Assembly (NCBI GenBank): GCA_026989655.1
Contig: JALSIX010000140.1
Location: 47,987-111,986 of the forward strand
Length of the DNA: 64,000 nucleotides
Source: Caldilineaceae bacterium
Lineage (GTDB): Bacteria > Chloroflexota > Anaerolineae > Caldilineales > Caldilineaceae
Reading direction: 5' to 3'
Every line of letters starts with the position of its first letter. Position 1 is the first letter of the stretch. The position numbers and the translations under genes are program-made. The notes under the pieces are model-generated. The model was not told where the DNA came from. It worked only from the letters and a program-made list of their open reading frames with translations, and did not search any database. Below, in pieces: positions 1 to 8,503 of this stretch.

Positions 1-629
1 TGCTGGTGAAGAAGTTCCAGCCGGCCATCGCGCTGGACACCACGGTGGTGCTGGATCTGGACCCCGAGGCCTATCCCGTACGCCACCGCTTCGGCGGCAG
101 CGAATGGGCCATCACCGTCGCGGCCTCCCTGGCCAGCCACCTGGTGGAACGGCGACAGGCCGTGGGACTCCTGACCAATGGCTGGGATCCCCGGGCCCAG
201 GCCCCGGCCCACCCCATCCCCAGCCAATCGGGACGGAGCCACCTGATGACGATCCTGGAGCTCCTGGCCCGGATCCAGCTCCACAAGCCCCGCCAGGCAG
301 CCCGAGCGCGGGACGAGACCGCCCCCGAGCCGCCAGGACACTCCGACATCGCCCTGGCCCACTGGCTTCCCCGGGCCGGGGCCTCGCTGACCTGGGGAAG
401 CACCCTCCTGGTGATCACGCCGGCCCTGGACGAGGAGACGCTCTGGACCCTCCACCGTCTGTACCGTCGAGGGCTCACCGTGCTGGCCATCCTGGTGGTC
501 CGCCCTCCCCGCTTTCCGGCCCTGAGACAACAGGCCGCAGCCCTGGGGATCCCCCTCTTCGAGGCCATCTGGGCCTCGGACCTGCGGGAATGGGGACGCC
601 GACGGCCGGCCCCTGGGCTGCCCGGCTGA
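1..629 (+). CDS. DUF58 domain protein, C-terminal part (5' end outside window)
   Basis: The reading frame is open from the first base, so the gene begins upstream of the window; the GTG at 6 is an internal valine, not a convincing start. The visible ~208 residues begin with LVKKFQP, the basic-aromatic segment typical of the DUF58 core, followed by two alternating hydrophobic strands and a C-terminal region predicted to have a von Willebrand-like fold. DUF58 proteins usually sit beside MoxR ATPases and transglutaminase-like genes in envelope-associated loci, but those neighbours would be upstream and are not visible. The biochemical role is unknown. Stop TGA is at 627-629. No clear terminator follows before the promoter at 802. 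Confidence 0.7.
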   Translation, partial: LVKKFQPAIALDTTVVLDLDPEAYPVRHRFGGSEWAITVAASLASHLVERRQAVGLLTNGWDPRAQAPAHPIPSQSGRSHLMTILELLARIQLHKPRQAARARDETAPEPPGHSDIALAHWLPRAGASLTWGSTLLVITPALDEETLWTLHRLYRRGLTVLAILVVRPPRFPALRQQAAALGIPLFEAIWASDLREWGRRRPAPGLPG

Positions 630-801
630 GAGAGGCCTCCGCCGCGCTCCTTTCCTCCGCCACCTGGGGCCGGAAGCCCCTGGACAACGTCCCGCCCACC
701 ACGGTCGGGCCGGGCATGGAGGGCAAAACGGCCCCCGCCTCGACAGGCCCGGGGACGGCTCCACCCTGCCGCCCCCGACGCCCCCAAGTCGGCCCGGAGA
801 T

Positions 802-830
802 TTGACCCCGGGACGGGCTTCGGGTATGAT
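802..830 (+). promoter_or_regulatory. Promoter of cobalamin uptake operon
   Basis: A -35 box TTGACC at 802-807 and a -10 box TATGAT at 825-830 are separated by exactly 17 nt, an excellent sigma-70-like match in otherwise GC-rich DNA. Transcription would start near 837, leaving roughly 55 nt before the riboswitch aptamer and about 480 nt before btuF. Confidence 0.75.
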
Positions 831-891
831 GGGGGCGCCCCGGCCCGGGACGTTCCCGCCGGGGCCGGTCACAACCACATATCCATTCAGG

Positions 892-1023
892 CGGCAGAGG
901 TGCCCGACGCCCCGGATGGCAGGGCTGAAAGGCGAAGCCGGTGAGAGTCCGGCGCTGTCCCGCAACGGTAACCAGGGGGCCCATGGTGGGCCATCCTGGA
1001 AGCCCGGTCGCCCGCCTCTGCTG
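892..1023 (+). ncRNA. Cobalamin riboswitch aptamer
   Basis: The conserved B12 box core lies at 936-963 (GCCGGTGAGAGTCC, then CGCTGTCCCGC) and is followed by AACGGTA. The closing P1 helix is visible as CGGCAGAGG at 892-900 pairing with CCTCTGCTG at 1015-1023 (one G-U). The element lies between a good promoter and the btuFCD-cobO-cbiB genes, so binding of adenosylcobalamin is expected to reduce expression of corrinoid uptake and salvage. The aptamer type and metabolite preference (adenosyl- versus aquo/methylcobalamin) cannot be read from sequence alone. Confidence 0.93.
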
Positions 1024-1057
1024 ACTCGGTACCTTCTCGCGGAAGGAGGGTAGAGTG

Positions 1058-1079
1058 CACACCGGCCCGTCCCGGTGTG
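1058..1079 (+). promoter_or_regulatory. Hairpin in cobalamin leader
   Basis: CACACCGG at 1058-1065 pairs perfectly with CCGGTGTG at 1072-1079 around a 6-nt loop. Only a weak pyrimidine run (CCCTTTG) follows, so it may be an antiterminator or folding element rather than a terminator. A smaller hairpin (CCTTC/GAAGG, 1032-1045) lies just upstream and could be the P13 arm of the riboswitch. Confidence 0.45.
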
Positions 1080-1114
1080 GCCCTTTGTCGCCCCGGCAAA
1101 GGCAGATCACTCTA

Positions 1115-1138
1115 CCCGGCCCCCGTTGGCCGGGTTTT
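1115..1138 (+). terminator. Intrinsic terminator 1 in cobalamin leader
   Basis: CCCGGCC at 1115-1121 pairs with GGCCGGG at 1128-1134, followed immediately by TTTT. It lies downstream of the aptamer and upstream of btuF, as expected of a transcriptional expression platform. Confidence 0.6.
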
Positions 1139-1214
1139 CGCGTTCCTGGACCGATGAGCTCTCATCGGATGGGGCCCGATGCTCCGTGGCGCGACACAGA
1201 CAGGGTCTGTTGCC

Positions 1215-1243
1215 CGCCCGACCGCGAGAGGTCGGGCGTTTTT
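1215..1243 (+). terminator. Intrinsic terminator 2 in cobalamin leader
   Basis: A perfect 9-bp stem, CGCCCGACC (1215-1223) with GGTCGGGCG (1230-1238), has a 6-nt loop and is followed by TTTTT at 1239-1243. This is the strongest terminator in the leader. It lies about 75 nt before the btuF start. Confidence 0.75.
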
Positions 1244-1318
1244 GTCTGGAGTGTGGCTCCGGATCTCCATCATCCCTGTGCTCCCTCTGGGAGCCCATCT
1301 CAAAGCAGGAGGATGTCG

Positions 1319-2299
1319 ATGTCGTACCCACGTCTCCGGACCTTCGTAGGTCTCCTGTTCGTGCTGGCGGTGCTCCTGGCCGGGTGTGCCCTGCCACCGC
1401 CGCCCCCCCTCCCCACACCGCCCCCGGGAACAACGGCCGAAGCCGAGGTGCCCTCCCCAGAGCCCATCGTCGTGACCGACGGCCTGGGACGGCAGGTGAC
1501 CCTGCCGGAGATCCCCCAGCGCATCGTCTCCCTGGCGCCCTCCAACTCGGAGATCCTCTTCGCGGTGGGGGCCGAGGACCAGGTGGTGGGCGTCACCCAG
1601 TTCTGCAACTACCCCCCCGAGGCCTGTGCCGACAAGGAGGTGGTGGGCGGCTTCTCGGCCAAGTCCATCAGTGTGGAGGTGATCGTCTCCCTGGAGCCGG
1701 ACCTGGTGCTGTCCAGAGGGGAGATCCATCGCCCCATCATCCAGGCCCTGGAGCAACAGGGCATCCCGGTCATCGCGCTCACGGGCCGCTCCTTCGAGGA
1801 GGTCTACGCGGACATCCAGCAGGTAGGCCAGGTGACCGGCCATCCGGACCAGGCCGGGCAGGTGGTGGCCGACATGCAGGCCCGGGTGGCCCAGATCACC
1901 GAGGCCGTGGCCGACATCCCCCAGGAGGAACGGCTGCAGGTCTTCTACGAGGTGTGGGACGAGCCCCTGATGACCGCGGGGCCCAACACCTTCATCGGCC
2001 AGATGATCGACCTGGCCGGCGGGATCAACATCTTCGGCGACGTGGCCGAGGACTACCCGGTGGTCAGCCCCGAGGAGGTGATCCGCCGCAACCCGGACGT
2101 GATCCTGGCGCCGGACACCCATGCGGAGAAGGTCACGCCAGAGGCCCTGGCCCAACGGCCCGGCTGGGAGACCATCCAGGCCGTCCAGGAGGGACGCATC
2201 CACCTGGTGGACGGCGACATCGTCTCCCGACCGGGTCCCCGCATCGTGGACGGCCTGGAGGCCGTGGCCCGGGCCCTGTACCCGGAGCGCTTCCCCTGA
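1319..2299 (+). CDS. btuF: Corrinoid ABC transporter substrate-binding lipoprotein
   Basis: Binds vitamin B12-type corrinoids outside the membrane and delivers them to the BtuC permease. The 326-residue product has a basic N-terminus, a hydrophobic core and a lipobox LAGC with Cys23, so it is a lipoprotein. A proline-rich linker follows, then a periplasmic-binding-protein class III (BtuF/FhuD) domain beginning near VTDGLGRQVTLPE and continuing with RIVSLAPSNSEIL. The ATG at 1319 was chosen because AGGAGG at 1307-1312 lies 6 nt upstream; the ATG at 1313 abuts that site. The same frame is open back to a GTG at 1055 in the riboswitch leader. The next gene begins inside the stop codon (TGATG at 2297-2301). 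Corrinoid specificity comes from the riboswitch and neighbouring cob genes. Confidence 0.9.
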   Translation: MSYPRLRTFVGLLFVLAVLLAGCALPPPPPLPTPPPGTTAEAEVPSPEPIVVTDGLGRQVTLPEIPQRIVSLAPSNSEILFAVGAEDQVVGVTQFCNYPPEACADKEVVGGFSAKSISVEVIVSLEPDLVLSRGEIHRPIIQALEQQGIPVIALTGRSFEEVYADIQQVGQVTGHPDQAGQVVADMQARVAQITEAVADIPQEERLQVFYEVWDEPLMTAGPNTFIGQMIDLAGGINIFGDVAEDYPVVSPEEVIRRNPDVILAPDTHAEKVTPEALAQRPGWETIQAVQEGRIHLVDGDIVSRPGPRIVDGLEAVARALYPERFP

Positions 2300-3402
2300 T
2301 GGCTGCCCTGCGCCGCTGGGTGGACCGGGATGACCCCCAGGGTCCCCGGTCCACCACCTGGGCCGAGGAGCCCGTTCCCGGGCGCCACCCGGCGCGGGCG
2401 GACAGCCCTTCGGGGTCCAGGATCCCGGGCCTCTTCCTGTTGGTAGGGGGCGGGCTGGCCGCGGCCCTGCTCCTGGGATTGGCCGTGGGCCCGGTGACCC
2501 TGCCCGTCGGGCAGGTGGTGGCCGCCCTTCTGCGCCCAGAGGACCCGGCCCTGAGCCGGACCACGGTGACCATCGTCTGGGATCTGCGCCTGGCCCGGAG
2601 CCTCCTGGCCCTGGCCATCGGTGCCGGGCTGGCCGCGTCCGGCTCGGCCTACCAGGCTCTCTTTCGGAACCCTCTGGCGGATCCCTACATCATCGGGGCC
2701 TCGGGGGGCGCCGCGCTGGGCGCCACGCTGGCCATCCTGTTGGACAGCCCGACGGTGACCGGCGCGGCCTTCCTGGGTGCCCTGGCCGCGGTGGCCGTGG
2801 TCTACCTGCTCGCCCAGGCCGGAGGGCCTGCCTCCGCGGTGAACCTGATCCTGGCCGGGGCCGCCCTGAGCACCCTCCTGGCCGCCACGGTCTCCCTGCT
2901 CATGTTCCTCAGCGACCGGGACCTGATGGAGGTCTTCGCCTGGCTCCTGGGCGGTCTGAGCGGGCGGAGCTGGCCCCATCTCCAGATCACCGGCCCGCTG
3001 GTCCTCCTGGGCATCGGAGCCCTCTGGGCCATGGCCCGGCCCCTGGATGCCCTCACCTTCGGCGAGGAGACGGCCCAGGCTCTGGGCCTTCACCTGGCCT
3101 GGGTCCGGACCGCGCTGGTCGCGGTGGCCACCCTGATCACCGCGGCAGGGGTGGCCAGCGGCGGCATCATCGGCTTCGTGGGTCTGCTGGCCCCTCACAT
3201 GGCCCGGAGCCTGGTGGGAGGAGGGCACGGCCACCAGCTTCCCATGGCGGCCCTGCTGGGAGGGCTCCTCCTGGTGTTGGCCGACACCCTGGCCCGAACG
3301 GTGATGGCCCCCATGGAGCTCCCGGTAGGGGTCCTCACCTCCCTCCTGGGCGCGCCCTTCTTCCTCTGGCTGCTGCGACGAGGTGCACCATGGGCTCGGT
3401 GA
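2299..3402 (+). CDS. btuC: Corrinoid ABC transporter permease
   Basis: Membrane permease of the FecCD/BtuC family, 367 residues, with about ten hydrophobic segments. Family hallmarks are visible: RLARSLLALAIGAGLAASG near the first conserved loop, FRNPLADPYIIGASGGAALG, a central GLSGRSW element, and GIIGFVGLLAPHMAR in the region that couples to the ATPase. It has an unusual ~45-residue hydrophilic N-terminal extension before the first membrane segment. The ATG overlaps the btuF stop by one base and its 3' end overlaps btuD by 13 bases, so the three are translationally coupled. It works with BtuF and BtuD as an importer. Confidence 0.92.
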   Translation: MAALRRWVDRDDPQGPRSTTWAEEPVPGRHPARADSPSGSRIPGLFLLVGGGLAAALLLGLAVGPVTLPVGQVVAALLRPEDPALSRTTVTIVWDLRLARSLLALAIGAGLAASGSAYQALFRNPLADPYIIGASGGAALGATLAILLDSPTVTGAAFLGALAAVAVVYLLAQAGGPASAVNLILAGAALSTLLAATVSLLMFLSDRDLMEVFAWLLGGLSGRSWPHLQITGPLVLLGIGALWAMARPLDALTFGEETAQALGLHLAWVRTALVAVATLITAAGVASGGIIGFVGLLAPHMARSLVGGGHGHQLPMAALLGGLLLVLADTLARTVMAPMELPVGVLTSLLGAPFFLWLLRRGAPWAR

Positions 3403-4196
3403 AGGTGGAGAAGCTGGCCCTGGGCTACGAGGGGCCCCACGTCCTCCAGGGGATCGATCTCCAGGTGGCCCCGGCCACGGTGTTGGCCCTGGTGGGGCCC
3501 AACGGCGCAGGCAAGACCACCCTGCTCCGGGCCCTGGCCCGGCAGCTCCGCCCCCGGGAGGGAACCGTGTACGTGGACGGCCGGGACGTGTGGCAACAGG
3601 CCGTGGGGCAGATGGCCCGGCAGGTGGGGCTGGTGCCCCAGCAGGAGGAGGGCCAGTGGCCCCTGACGGTCGCCCAGGTGGTCTCCCTGGGGCGGACCCC
3701 CCATCGGGGATGGTTCCTCCCCCTCACCCCGGAGGACCGGGCCGTGGTGGACCGGATCCTGGAGCAGACCGACCTGTCCCCCCTCCGGGACCGCCCCATC
3801 ACCGCGCTCTCCGGCGGCGAGCTGCGGCGGGTGCTCATCGCCCGAGCCCTGGCCCAGGAACCCCGGGTCCTGCTGCTGGATGAGCCCACGGCCAGCCTGG
3901 ACCTGCGCTTCCAGGGCCACATCCTGGGGCTGGTGCGGGACCTGGCCCACCGCCGGGAGCTGGCCGTGGTGGTGAGCATCCACGACCTGAACCTGGCCGG
4001 CCTCTACGCGGACCGGATCGCGCTGGTGTCCCAGGGGCGCCTGTGGGCTGTGGGCACCCCGGCCGAGGTGCTCACCCCGGAACGGCTCTCCCAGGCCTAC
4101 GGCGTGCCGGTGACCGTGGTCCCCCATCCGGTCTACGGCACCCCGCTGGTGGTCCCCGCCCTGGAACGGGGCCAGACCCCGACAGCCCCCGATTGA
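3390..4196 (+). CDS. btuD: Corrinoid ABC transporter ATPase
   Basis: ATP-hydrolysing subunit of the BtuFCD importer, 268 residues. Walker A is GPNGAGKTT near residue 35, the Q-loop lies around VGLVPQQEE, the ABC signature is LSGGELRRV, Walker B is VLLLDEPTASLD, and the H-loop His is in VVSIHDLNLAG. The C-terminal tail (GTPAEVLTPERLSQAYGV) is typical of the FepC/BtuD group. The start overlaps the end of btuC, and cobO follows after only a few bases. This is the family's usual length with no missing motif. Confidence 0.93.
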   Translation: MGSVKVEKLALGYEGPHVLQGIDLQVAPATVLALVGPNGAGKTTLLRALARQLRPREGTVYVDGRDVWQQAVGQMARQVGLVPQQEEGQWPLTVAQVVSLGRTPHRGWFLPLTPEDRAVVDRILEQTDLSPLRDRPITALSGGELRRVLIARALAQEPRVLLLDEPTASLDLRFQGHILGLVRDLAHRRELAVVVSIHDLNLAGLYADRIALVSQGRLWAVGTPAEVLTPERLSQAYGVPVTVVPHPVYGTPLVVPALERGQTPTAPD

Positions 4197-4232
4197 ACGG
4201 TGTTCCAACAAGAGGACCAGGAGGCCATGGCC

Positions 4233-4796
4233 ATGGACGAGGAGCTCCGTCGACAGGCCCGCCAGGCCCGAAAGCGCAAGGGCCTGGTCATCGTCAACAC
4301 CGGCAACGGCAAGGGCAAGACCACCGCGGCCCTGGGCATCCTGTTCCGGGCCTGGGGCCGGGACATGCGGGTCTGCATGCTCCAGTTCCTGAAACACCGC
4401 AACGCCTCCTTCGGCGAGAACAAGGCCGCCCGGAAGCTGGGCATCGAGATCCAGCCCACCGGTGACGGCTTCACCTGGACCAGCCCGGACATGGACGAGA
4501 CCGTGGCCCGGGCCCGCCACGGCTGGGAGATGGCCCAGGCCCGGATCGGGTCGGGCACATACGACGTGGTGGTGCTGGACGAGTTCACCTATCCGCTCCA
4601 CTACGGGTGGCTGGATACCCAGGAGGTCATCGCCTGGCTTCGGGAGCACAAGCCCCCCATGCTCCACCTGGTCATCACCGGCCGCTATGCCCCGGAGCCG
4701 CTCATCGAGTTCGCCGACCTGGTCACGGAGATGCGGATGGTGAAACACCCCTTCCAGGAACAGCAGATCCGGGCCCAGCCAGGCATCGAGTTCTGA
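4233..4796 (+). CDS. cobO: Cob(I)yrinic acid a,c-diamide adenosyltransferase
   Basis: Transfers the adenosyl group from ATP to the reduced cobalt of corrinoids in the cytoplasm. The 187-residue product starts MDEELRRQ and has the BtuR/CobO P-loop [14 protein letters not shown], then FLKHRN, a Walker-B-like [11 protein letters not shown], and the C-terminal RHP-type ending [18 protein letters not shown]. The ATG at 4233 lies 8 nt after AGGAGG (4219-4224); the ATG at 4227 is too close and the GTG at 4200 lacks a ribosome site. It lies between the uptake genes and cbiB, so imported corrinoids could be adenosylated at once. Confidence 0.92.
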   Translation: MDEELRRQARQARKRKGLVIVNTGNGKGKTTAALGILFRAWGRDMRVCMLQFLKHRNASFGENKAARKLGIEIQPTGDGFTWTSPDMDETVARARHGWEMAQARIGSGTYDVVVLDEFTYPLHYGWLDTQEVIAWLREHKPPMLHLVITGRYAPEPLIEFADLVTEMRMVKHPFQEQQIRAQPGIEF

Positions 4797-5810
4797 ATGC
4801 CCGTGTTCGGCAGGAGAAGCCCGGCAACCCCTCCAGAGCCCCCACAGCCCTCCGCCCGGCGTGCACCGGATCGCCACCCCGCCTGGCCGGCAGTGGCCCT
4901 GGCCCTGCTCTGGGACCGATGGCTGGGCGAGCCGCCCAATGGCCTCCATCCCGTGGCCTGGCTGGGAGGGTGGATGGCCGGTCTGGAGATCCGACTGCGG
5001 CGGTGGATGCCCGCATCCCGGCTCGGAGAGGCCATGGCCGGCGGGCTGGCCCTGGCAGGTGGGCTGCTGCCGGCCCTGCTCCTCGCCAGGACGGTGGAGC
5101 GTCGGACCGGGTGGCTCACCGGCCTGGCCCTCAAGCAGGCCCTGGCCCATCGGGCCCTGGACCGCGCGGTGGCCCAGGTGGAGGAGGCCCTCCGCGCGGG
5201 GGCGCTGGACCAGGCCCGAAGCCACCTGGGTCACCACCTGGTCAGCCGAGATACCCGGGAGCTCTCCCCGGAGGAGGTGGCCATGGCTGCGGTGGAAAGC
5301 CTGGCCGAGAACCTGAACGACAGCCTGGTGGCGCCCCTCTTCTGGTGGGAAGTGGCCGGGCTTCCCGGGGCCTGGGGCTACCGGGCCGTCAACACCGCGG
5401 ACGCCATGTGGGGCTACCGTTGCCCCCGCTACGAATGGTTCGGCAAGCTGGCCGCCCGCCTGGACGATCTGCTCAACTGGGTGCCTGCCCGGCTGACCGC
5501 AGCCCTCATCTGGGGGGTGGCCGCATGCCAGGGCGCCGGCTCCCGCACCTGGCACACCTGGCGGCGAGAGTCAGGGCGGACCCCAAGCCCCAACGCGGGC
5601 CATCCCATGGCGGCCATGGCCGGCGCCCTGGGGGTTTCCCTGAGCAAACCCGGGGTCTACACCCTCCATGGCGGGCCAGAGCCCTGCACCGTGGAACACG
5701 TGGCCCAGGCCCGCAAGCTCGCCCAGAGGGTGGCGTGGCTGGCCTGGGCCACCGCGATCTGGGCCGCGCTCCTCTGGGGCAAGGGAAGCCCTTGGAATCG
5801 GCGTGGGTAG
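4797..5810 (+). CDS. cbiB: Adenosylcobinamide-phosphate synthase (CbiB/CobD type)
   Basis: Membrane enzyme that attaches the aminopropanol (phosphate) arm to adenosylcobyric acid. The 337-residue protein shows the conserved family opening LWDRWLGEPPNGLHPVAWLG near residue 38. Later come ESLAENLNDSLVAPLFWW, GYRAVNTADAMWGYRCPRY and the C-terminal NAGHPMAAMAGALGV element. It carries a proline-rich N-terminal extension of about 30 residues not usual in the family. The ATG directly follows the cobO stop. It uses the product of the neighbouring decarboxylase (5958-7100). Confidence 0.92.
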   Translation: MPVFGRRSPATPPEPPQPSARRAPDRHPAWPAVALALLWDRWLGEPPNGLHPVAWLGGWMAGLEIRLRRWMPASRLGEAMAGGLALAGGLLPALLLARTVERRTGWLTGLALKQALAHRALDRAVAQVEEALRAGALDQARSHLGHHLVSRDTRELSPEEVAMAAVESLAENLNDSLVAPLFWWEVAGLPGAWGYRAVNTADAMWGYRCPRYEWFGKLAARLDDLLNWVPARLTAALIWGVAACQGAGSRTWHTWRRESGRTPSPNAGHPMAAMAGALGVSLSKPGVYTLHGGPEPCTVEHVAQARKLAQRVAWLAWATAIWAALLWGKGSPWNRRG

Positions 5811-5957
5811 CTCTTGGGAATCGAACCATGGACGCACGAAAGGAATATCTTCAGCAGAGCCCACCTATAGCGGGAAGGAGGAGCGCGGACGACGTCGCCG
5901 CCCGCGCCGAAAGCGCATGGAATCGCGGGCACGCGTCGATGTAGGAGCGACAGGGCC

Positions 5958-7100
5958 ATGTCCCAGATCGTCCACGGGGGCCTGGACCGGGCCGAACTGG
6001 AGCGCCTGGGCCTGAGACCCGAGTCGGTGCTGGACTTCTCCTCCAATGTCAACCCGTTCGGCCCCCCGGAAGGCGTGGTGGCCGCGGTCCGAAACGCGGT
6101 GGATGCCTTCCACCTGGCCAGCTATCCCGATCCGAGCTGTTGGGCCCTGCGACGGCGGCTGGCCCAGGTCCACCGGGTGGATCCCGAGCGGATCCTGGTG
6201 GGCAACGGCTCCGCGGATCTCATCCACCTGGCCATGCAGGTGCTGGCTCCTGGGCGCCGGGTAGCCGTGCTGGGGCCCACCTTCGGGGAATACGCCCACG
6301 CCGCCCGCCGCGCGGGTGCCGTCCTCCTCTCCGTGGCCTGGCCTGGCTGGGCCCTCTCGCCCCAGGGAGATTTCCACCCCGCGGACACCTCCCTGGACCA
6401 GGTCCGGGCCGAGCTGGAGACGGCCCGACCCCACCTGGTGGTGCTCTGCAACCCCAACAACCCCACCGGGGACCTGCTGACGGCGGAGGCCTTCACCCAT
6501 CTGCGGAGGGCCTTGCCCCATACGTGCTGGCTCCTGGATCTGGCCTACGCGGCCTTCGCGGACACCCCGGTGTCGGCCCCCCTGGATTCCCGGACAGTGG
6601 TGCTCCACTCCCTCACCAAGGACTTCGCCCTGGCCGGGCTGCGGCTGGGCTACCTGGTGGGCCCCCAGGCGCTGGTGGAACGGCTGCGCTCGGCCCAGCC
6701 TCCTTGGAACGTCAACGGCCTGGCCCAGGTCGCGGGGCTGGCCGCGCTGGACCACCTGGCCTGGCGGGCCCGCACCCTGACCCGTCTGCGGGTGGAATGT
6801 GCTCGCCTGCGCGGGGATCTGGCTCGAATGGGATGGCATCCCCGGAAGACGGCCACTCATTTCTTCCTCCTGCCTGTGGGCGATCCTGGAGAGCTGCGGG
6901 CCCGCCTGCTCCGGGGCGGCCTGCTGGTCCGGGACGCGAGCTCCTTCGGCCTGTCCGGCTTCGTCCGCATCGCGGCCCGCCAGGCCGCGGACAACGCCCG
7001 GCTCCTGGCCGGGCTGGCCCAGGAGCGGGCGTCCGCGGGGCGCCGAGCCCCAAGCCCTCCGGGACGTCCAACGGCCTTGCCCTCAGGAGACCATCCATGA
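5958..7100 (+). CDS. cobC: Threonine-phosphate decarboxylase / cobalamin-pathway aminotransferase
   Basis: PLP-dependent fold-type I enzyme, 380 residues, of the histidinol-phosphate aminotransferase group. In cobalamin synthesis it decarboxylates L-threonine-O-3-phosphate to the aminopropanol phosphate used by CbiB. The start HGGL plus DFSSNVNPFGPP is the typical CobC/CobD N-terminus. NPNNPTGD and SLTKDFALAGLRLGYLVG contain the Asn pocket and the PLP-binding lysine. A potential ribosome site (AGGAGCGACAGG) precedes the ATG. The stop overlaps the cbiA start (ATGA). The naming follows the CbiB context; a HisC-like activity cannot be excluded from sequence. Confidence 0.85.
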   Translation: MSQIVHGGLDRAELERLGLRPESVLDFSSNVNPFGPPEGVVAAVRNAVDAFHLASYPDPSCWALRRRLAQVHRVDPERILVGNGSADLIHLAMQVLAPGRRVAVLGPTFGEYAHAARRAGAVLLSVAWPGWALSPQGDFHPADTSLDQVRAELETARPHLVVLCNPNNPTGDLLTAEAFTHLRRALPHTCWLLDLAYAAFADTPVSAPLDSRTVVLHSLTKDFALAGLRLGYLVGPQALVERLRSAQPPWNVNGLAQVAGLAALDHLAWRARTLTRLRVECARLRGDLARMGWHPRKTATHFFLLPVGDPGELRARLLRGGLLVRDASSFGLSGFVRIAARQAADNARLLAGLAQERASAGRRAPSPPGRPTALPSGDHP

Positions 7101-8503
7101 GCGCCTCCTATGTTCCCCGCATCCTGGTGGCCGGAACCCACAGCGGCGTGGGCAAGACCACCTTGACCGTGGGTATCCTGGCCGGGCTGCGCCGACGCGG
7201 CCTGCAGGTCCAGCCCTTCAAGGTGGGCCCCGACTACATCGACCCCACCTACCACTCCCTGGCCGCAGGCCGAGAGGCCCGCAACCTGGACGCGTGGATG
7301 GTCCCCCGACAGCGGATCCCCGGCCTCTTCCTCCAGGCGGCCCAGGGAGCGGATCTGGCCTTGGTGGAGGGGGTCATGGGGCTGTACGATGGCTTCGACT
7401 ACCAGGGGGAGAGGGGCAGCACCGGGGAGATGGCCAAGCTCCTGGGGGTACCGACGATCCTGGTGGTGGATGCCCAGGCCATGGCCCGCAGCGCGGGGGC
7501 TCTGGTGTTGGGCTACCGGGCCTTCGATCCCGACCTGCCCCTGGTCGGCGTGATCGTGAACCGGGTGGGCAGCGAAGGACACGGCCAGGGCGTCGCCCAG
7601 GCCATCCAAGACGCCACAGGGCTGCCCGTGTTGGGCTGGCTGCCCCGGGCCGATGGCCTGGCCGTGCCGGAACGCCACCTGGGCCTGGTCCCCACCCAGG
7701 AGATGGGCCGGGCTCGGGAGTTCGTGGACGCGGCCCGAGCCCATGTGGAGCGCCACGTGGACCTGGACGGGCTGCTGGCCCTGGCCCGTCGAGCCCCTTC
7801 CCTGGATCGCCCGACGCCCCCGCCCCAGGTCCGGCGGGTGGCCGGCCAGGAGACACCGGTCCTCGCGGTGGCCCAGGACCCAGCCTTCTCCTTCACCTAC
7901 CCGGAGAACCTGGCCCTGTTGCAGGCCGCGGGCGCCCGGATCGAACCCTTCAGTCCCCTCCAGGATCCGGAGCTGCCCCGGGGAACCGGCGGGGTGCTCC
8001 TGAGCGGTGGCTTTCCCGAGCTCTACGCCCCGGAGCTGGCCCGGAACACGGCCATGCACGAAGCCCTGCGCCAAGCCCATCGGCAGGGGGTACCCATCTA
8101 CGCGGAGTGTGGCGGCCTCATGTACCTGACCCAGGCCATCGTGGACCTGGCCGGAAAGCGGCATCCCATGGTGGGGCTGTTGCCCGGCCATTCCGCCATG
8201 GCAGAGCGGCTCATCCTGGGCTATCGGGAGGCGGAGGCCTGGGCCGATTCCTGGCTGTGGCGGCGAGGGGAACGGATCCGGGGCCACGAGTTCCACCACT
8301 CTCGCTGGGAAGGCCGCCCCCCTTTCCTCCCTCCGGCCTATCGGCTGCTGCCGACCCGTCCGGGCTCCTCGCCCCGGCCGGAGGGAGCCTGTCTGGGCTC
8401 CCTGTGGGCCTCCTACGTGCATCTCCATCTCTGGGCTCGGCCAGAGGTGGCCGAACGCTTCGTGGCCGCGGCCCTCCGTGCCCGAAGGAGGCGGACACCG
8501 TGA
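7097..8503 (+). CDS. cbiA: Cobyrinate a,c-diamide synthase
   Basis: ATP- and glutamine-dependent amidase that converts the a and c carboxylates of cobyrinate to amides. The 468-residue protein begins with a dethiobiotin-synthetase-like domain (GTHSGVGKTT P-loop near residue 12, then FKVGPDYIDPTYH and GVMGLYDG). It ends with a class I-like glutaminase domain containing the nucleophile Cys in YAECGGLMYL and a GHEFHHS segment. The length is normal. It overlaps cobC by ATGA and the next gene by GTGA. Its presence means the cell can process corrinoids at or before the cobyrinate stage, not only cobinamide. Confidence 0.93.
   Translation: MSASYVPRILVAGTHSGVGKTTLTVGILAGLRRRGLQVQPFKVGPDYIDPTYHSLAAGREARNLDAWMVPRQRIPGLFLQAAQGADLALVEGVMGLYDGFDYQGERGSTGEMAKLLGVPTILVVDAQAMARSAGALVLGYRAFDPDLPLVGVIVNRVGSEGHGQGVAQAIQDATGLPVLGWLPRADGLAVPERHLGLVPTQEMGRAREFVDAARAHVERHVDLDGLLALARRAPSLDRPTPPPQVRRVAGQETPVLAVAQDPAFSFTYPENLALLQAAGARIEPFSPLQDPELPRGTGGVLLSGGFPELYAPELARNTAMHEALRQAHRQGVPIYAECGGLMYLTQAIVDLAGKRHPMVGLLPGHSAMAERLILGYREAEAWADSWLWRRGERIRGHEFHHSRWEGRPPFLPPAYRLLPTRPGSSPRPEGACLGSLWASYVHLHLWARPEVAERFVAAALRARRRRTP

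Noticed and set aside
1055..1318. N-terminal extension of BtuF starting in the riboswitch
   Set aside because: It would bury the lipoprotein signal in the middle of the protein and run through two terminators. It is kept only as a finding about leader translation.
5816..5827. GGTTCGATTCCC on the minus strand resembles a tRNA T-arm
   Set aside because: The sequence before it does not form the 5-bp T stem (CATGG against CCCAA), and no acceptor or anticodon arm can be drawn around it.
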